Position numbers and translations under genes: made by a program | Shown: piece after piece, positions 5,891 through 7,356 of the stretch | Position numbering within the stretch: position 1 is the first letter of the stretch | How the letters are laid out: each line of letters begins with the position of its first letter | Notes under the pieces: model-generated | The model's input: the letters and a program-made list of their open reading frames with translations, nothing else | The model's database searches: none | Told to the model about the DNA's origin: nothing | NCBI GenBank assembly: GCA_023622465.1 | Contig: JAMNZE010000111.1 | Coordinates: forward strand, 1 to 7,356 | Source: UBA5500 sp023622465 | GTDB taxonomy: Bacteria; Bacillota; UBA994; UBA5500 | Length of the DNA: 7,356 nucleotides | Reading direction: 5' to 3'

Positions 5891-5975
5891 TTAACAAAAA
5901 ATTTAGGGCTGCGGGAAGTGCTTAGGGGCGTAGGAGCAGACTCCAACCGCTCTTGCCGGAATATCCCGCAACCCT
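5891..5975 (-). terminator. Likely terminator of the minus-strand kinase gene, unusually large structure
   Basis: Between the convergent genes, 5905-5916 pairs with 5964-5975 (12 positions, one C-A mismatch). Inside lies a smaller stem GGAG-CAGA-CTCC (5933-5944), extended by GCG/CGC (5928-5930 with 5948-5950). Read on the minus strand the outer stem is followed by TAAATTTTTTG, fitting a terminator about 40 bases after the kinase stop codon. On the plus strand no T run follows. Confidence 0.55.
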
Positions 5976-6012
5976 CATAATATACGTTCTCACATGCTAG
6001 GAGCTGCGCAAA

Positions 6013-6867
6013 TTATTCTTGCGGAAGCTCCTCTTTGCTTGCAATTTCTTGGTAAAGGGGGAAGGTAATGGTGAAGGTGGTGCCCGACTGAGGGTGGCTA
6101 TCTACTTCAATGCGCCCCCGCATGTCGGTGACCATGCGCTGGCAGATGGCTAACCCTAGGCCGGTGCCCGATTCTTTAGTGCTATAGAAGGGATCAAAAC
6201 AGTGTTCGAGAGCTTCCTGGCTCATACCTACGCCGGTGTCACTTATAATTAAGGTCACTTCCTTATCACTGCTAAATAACTTGATAGAAACCACACCTTT
6301 CGGTGGGGTGGCGTCGGCTGCATTAAGGAGCAAATGCTGTAGCACCTGCTGTAAGTAAAAGGGATCTCCTAAGATGCAGCTGGGTTGTGATCCTTCAAAT
6401 CTCAACCGAATATTTCTTTCCGCCATTACTGCCTCCATCATTTGGTAGGTGGCATGGGCCACGTCTAGCAGGTTTACCGGTTGGGATTTAGGTGCAACCG
6501 CTTTAGAAAGTAGCATGTACTCTTGTAGCAGTTGCTCGATTCTATCCATTTCTAGAAGTGCATATTCACTATATTCTTTCGTTCGTTCATCATCTTGGGA
6601 AAGGGCGTTGATTAACTGCACAAAACCACGGGCCGCCGTTAGGGGGCTACGAATCTCCTGGATAGTACCAGCAGCCATGGTGCTGATTAAAGATTGGCGA
6701 CGTAGTTTTTGCTCTTCCGATTTGTCTTTTGGTATTGATTTGGTCACTAGGATGGGGCTGAAAAGCATTGCAGCCATTATTAGTACGTAAGCTACTATAA
6801 TGAGCCAGCGCCAGAGGGGTGGGATGGGAAACGATTGTCCGTTCAGGCAAAGGGTTAGGCGGTTCAT
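6013..6867 (-). CDS. Membrane-anchored histidine-kinase-like protein lacking the phosphoacceptor histidine
   Basis: This 284-residue protein has one membrane helix (about residues 19-38), no recognisable sensor domain, then a HisKA-type dimerisation helix pair and a HATPase_c domain. The ATP-binding boxes are intact: N box LLLNAADA with N182, G1 box SDTGVGMS (209-216), F box CFDPFYSTK (223-231) and G2 box GTGLGLA (234-240). The H box, however, reads AAGTIQEIRSPLTAARGF where related sporulation-type and NtrB-type kinases have HEIRNPLT: Q70 (codon CAG, bases 6658-6660) replaces the phosphorylated histidine. The protein can probably bind ATP but not autophosphorylate at the usual site. ATG 6867 is chosen because GAGG lies 9 bases upstream and a membrane helix soon follows; the longer frame to 6951 reads through this ribosome site. 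No response regulator gene is adjacent. Confidence 0.85.
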   Translation of the reverse strand: MNRLTLCLNGQSFPIPPLWRWLIIVAYVLIMAAMLFSPILVTKSIPKDKSEEQKLRRQSLISTMAAGTIQEIRSPLTAARGFVQLINALSQDDERTKEYSEYALLEMDRIEQLLQEYMLLSKAVAPKSQPVNLLDVAHATYQMMEAVMAERNIRLRFEGSQPSCILGDPFYLQQVLQHLLLNAADATPPKGVVSIKLFSSDKEVTLIISDTGVGMSQEALEHCFDPFYSTKESGTGLGLAICQRMVTDMRGRIEVDSHPQSGTTFTITFPLYQEIASKEELPQE

Positions 6868-7083
6868 TGCTTCAGACCTCTTTCCTGGGTATTCACAGGA
6901 ATGATACACTATGTCGGCAAAAAGTTTTGATGGCTCCTGTCGGCTAGGCAAAATAAATTTCTAACGCAAACCAGCACTATTTTAACAGAAGGTGCGCAAA
7001 AAAGAAGTGCTTGTAGCAAAAAAACGACCGCCGCGGCTGGCATGGACCCCATAAGAAGAGAGGAAGGAGTTGAAGCTTGATCC
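6868..7083. other. Divergent intergenic region between kinase-like gene and NYN gene
   Basis: About 216 bases hold the leaders of both divergent genes. The kinase ribosome site lies near 6876-6879 on the minus strand and a purine-rich site (AGGAAGGAG, 7061-7069) on the plus strand. A-rich tracts occur at 6950-6957, 6998-7003 and 7018-7024, and a CCGCGG palindrome at about 7031-7036. I found no -35/-10 pair good enough to call on either strand and no convincing small gene. Confidence 0.5.
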
Positions 7084-7356
7084 GTGGTCAAAAATGTAGC
7101 CTTGTTTATCGATTATGAGAACGTATACTGGAGTCTTAAGAACAACTACGGCTTAGTTAGCCAACCGGGGCATCTGATCGACCTGATCAAACGGGAGGCG
7201 CAGAAGGAGGGCCAAGTGGTGTTAGCATTAGCTTATGCCGATTTTGATCAGCCCGAATTCAAAGGACTCCAGACGGAACTTCAACGTCGTAGCGTGGAGC
7301 CGCGCCACGTATTCTCCCGATCCTTTCCTGAAGGTGTACGTAAGAACGCGGCCGAC
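7084..7356 (+). CDS. NYN-domain protein, PIN-like RNase family (3' end outside window)
   Basis: Ninety-one codons are open to the right edge. The start NVALFIDYENVYWSL (residues 4-18) is the first strand of the NYN domain, with the conserved acidic residue D10 and N13. LALAYADFDQPEF (48-60) is the second strand, and RKNAAD at the very edge matches the KNxxD motif that begins the next metal-site segment. NYN domains of the LabA/DUF88 type are related to PIN nucleases and are expected to cleave RNA with bound metal; the substrate here is unknown and the rest of the protein is unseen. GTG 7084 is the only likely start, since a TGA lies in frame at 7078-7080. The ribosome site AGGAAGGAG (7061-7069) is 14 bases away, further than usual, so translation may be weak. 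Confidence 0.8.
   Translation, partial: MVKNVALFIDYENVYWSLKNNYGLVSQPGHLIDLIKREAQKEGQVVLALAYADFDQPEFKGLQTELQRRSVEPRHVFSRSFPEGVRKNAAD

Noticed and set aside
6449..6790. 113-residue plus-strand frame opposite the kinase-like gene
   Set aside because: It lies wholly antisense to a gene with clear domain motifs, is Ser/Arg/Ile rich without recognisable features, and has no convincing ribosome site.
6868..6951. N-terminal extension of the kinase-like protein to a start at 6951
   Set aside because: The extra 28 residues are polar without a motif and cover the ribosome site belonging to ATG 6867.
1..7356. Phage remnant, defence island, CRISPR or insertion sequence
   Set aside because: No integrase, transposase, capsid, repeat array or terminal repeats are seen; apart from the holin-like/amidase pair the genes are housekeeping types in a conserved order.

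Overview
The window looks like chromosomal DNA of a spore-forming, Gram-positive bacterium of the Clostridia type (Bacillota). The evidence is a YtaF-type sporulation membrane protein next to coaE and a lytic transglycosylase (a ytaF-coaE order also known from Bacillus), strong AGGAGG-like ribosome binding sites, a cell-wall amidase with a C-terminal copper-amine-oxidase-N-like (stalk) domain, and CCA-encoded tRNA genes. Base composition is roughly balanced. I see no insertion sequence, CRISPR array or integrase, so most of this is ordinary core genome. The species cannot be fixed from the sequence.

Layout. Bases 1-1836 form one plus-strand operon: ytaF (5' end outside the window), coaE, and a membrane-anchored lytic transglycosylase, with gaps of 10-12 bases. 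A good promoter at 1849-1877 then drives two leucine tRNA genes of different anticodon (CAG, GAG), closed by an intrinsic terminator at 2093-2127. Next comes a nicotinate phosphoribosyltransferase gene (2164-3522). It ends in a 17-bp perfect hairpin whose 3' arm is also the Shine-Dalgarno sequence of a small three-helix membrane protein (3602-3922). That gene is followed by an N-acetylmuramoyl-L-alanine amidase without a signal peptide (3999-4718). The pair resembles a holin/endolysin arrangement. A two-domain RlmM/FtsJ-like RNA 2'-O-methyltransferase follows (4856-5869), with its own candidate promoter.

Convergent to it, on the minus strand, lies a membrane-anchored histidine-kinase-like protein (6013-6867). 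Its phosphoacceptor histidine is replaced by glutamine although its ATP-binding boxes are intact. The last gene, divergent from the kinase and cut by the right edge, encodes the start of a NYN-domain (PIN-like RNase) protein.

Functionally the genes cover cofactor synthesis (CoA, NAD), cell-wall turnover (transglycosylase, amidase, possible holin), translation (tRNAs, rRNA-type methyltransferase) and signalling. The most unusual points are the His-to-Gln kinase, the terminator hairpin that hides a ribosome binding site, the holin-like/amidase pair, and an EF-hand-like loop in YtaF. None amounts to a clearly new multi-gene system.
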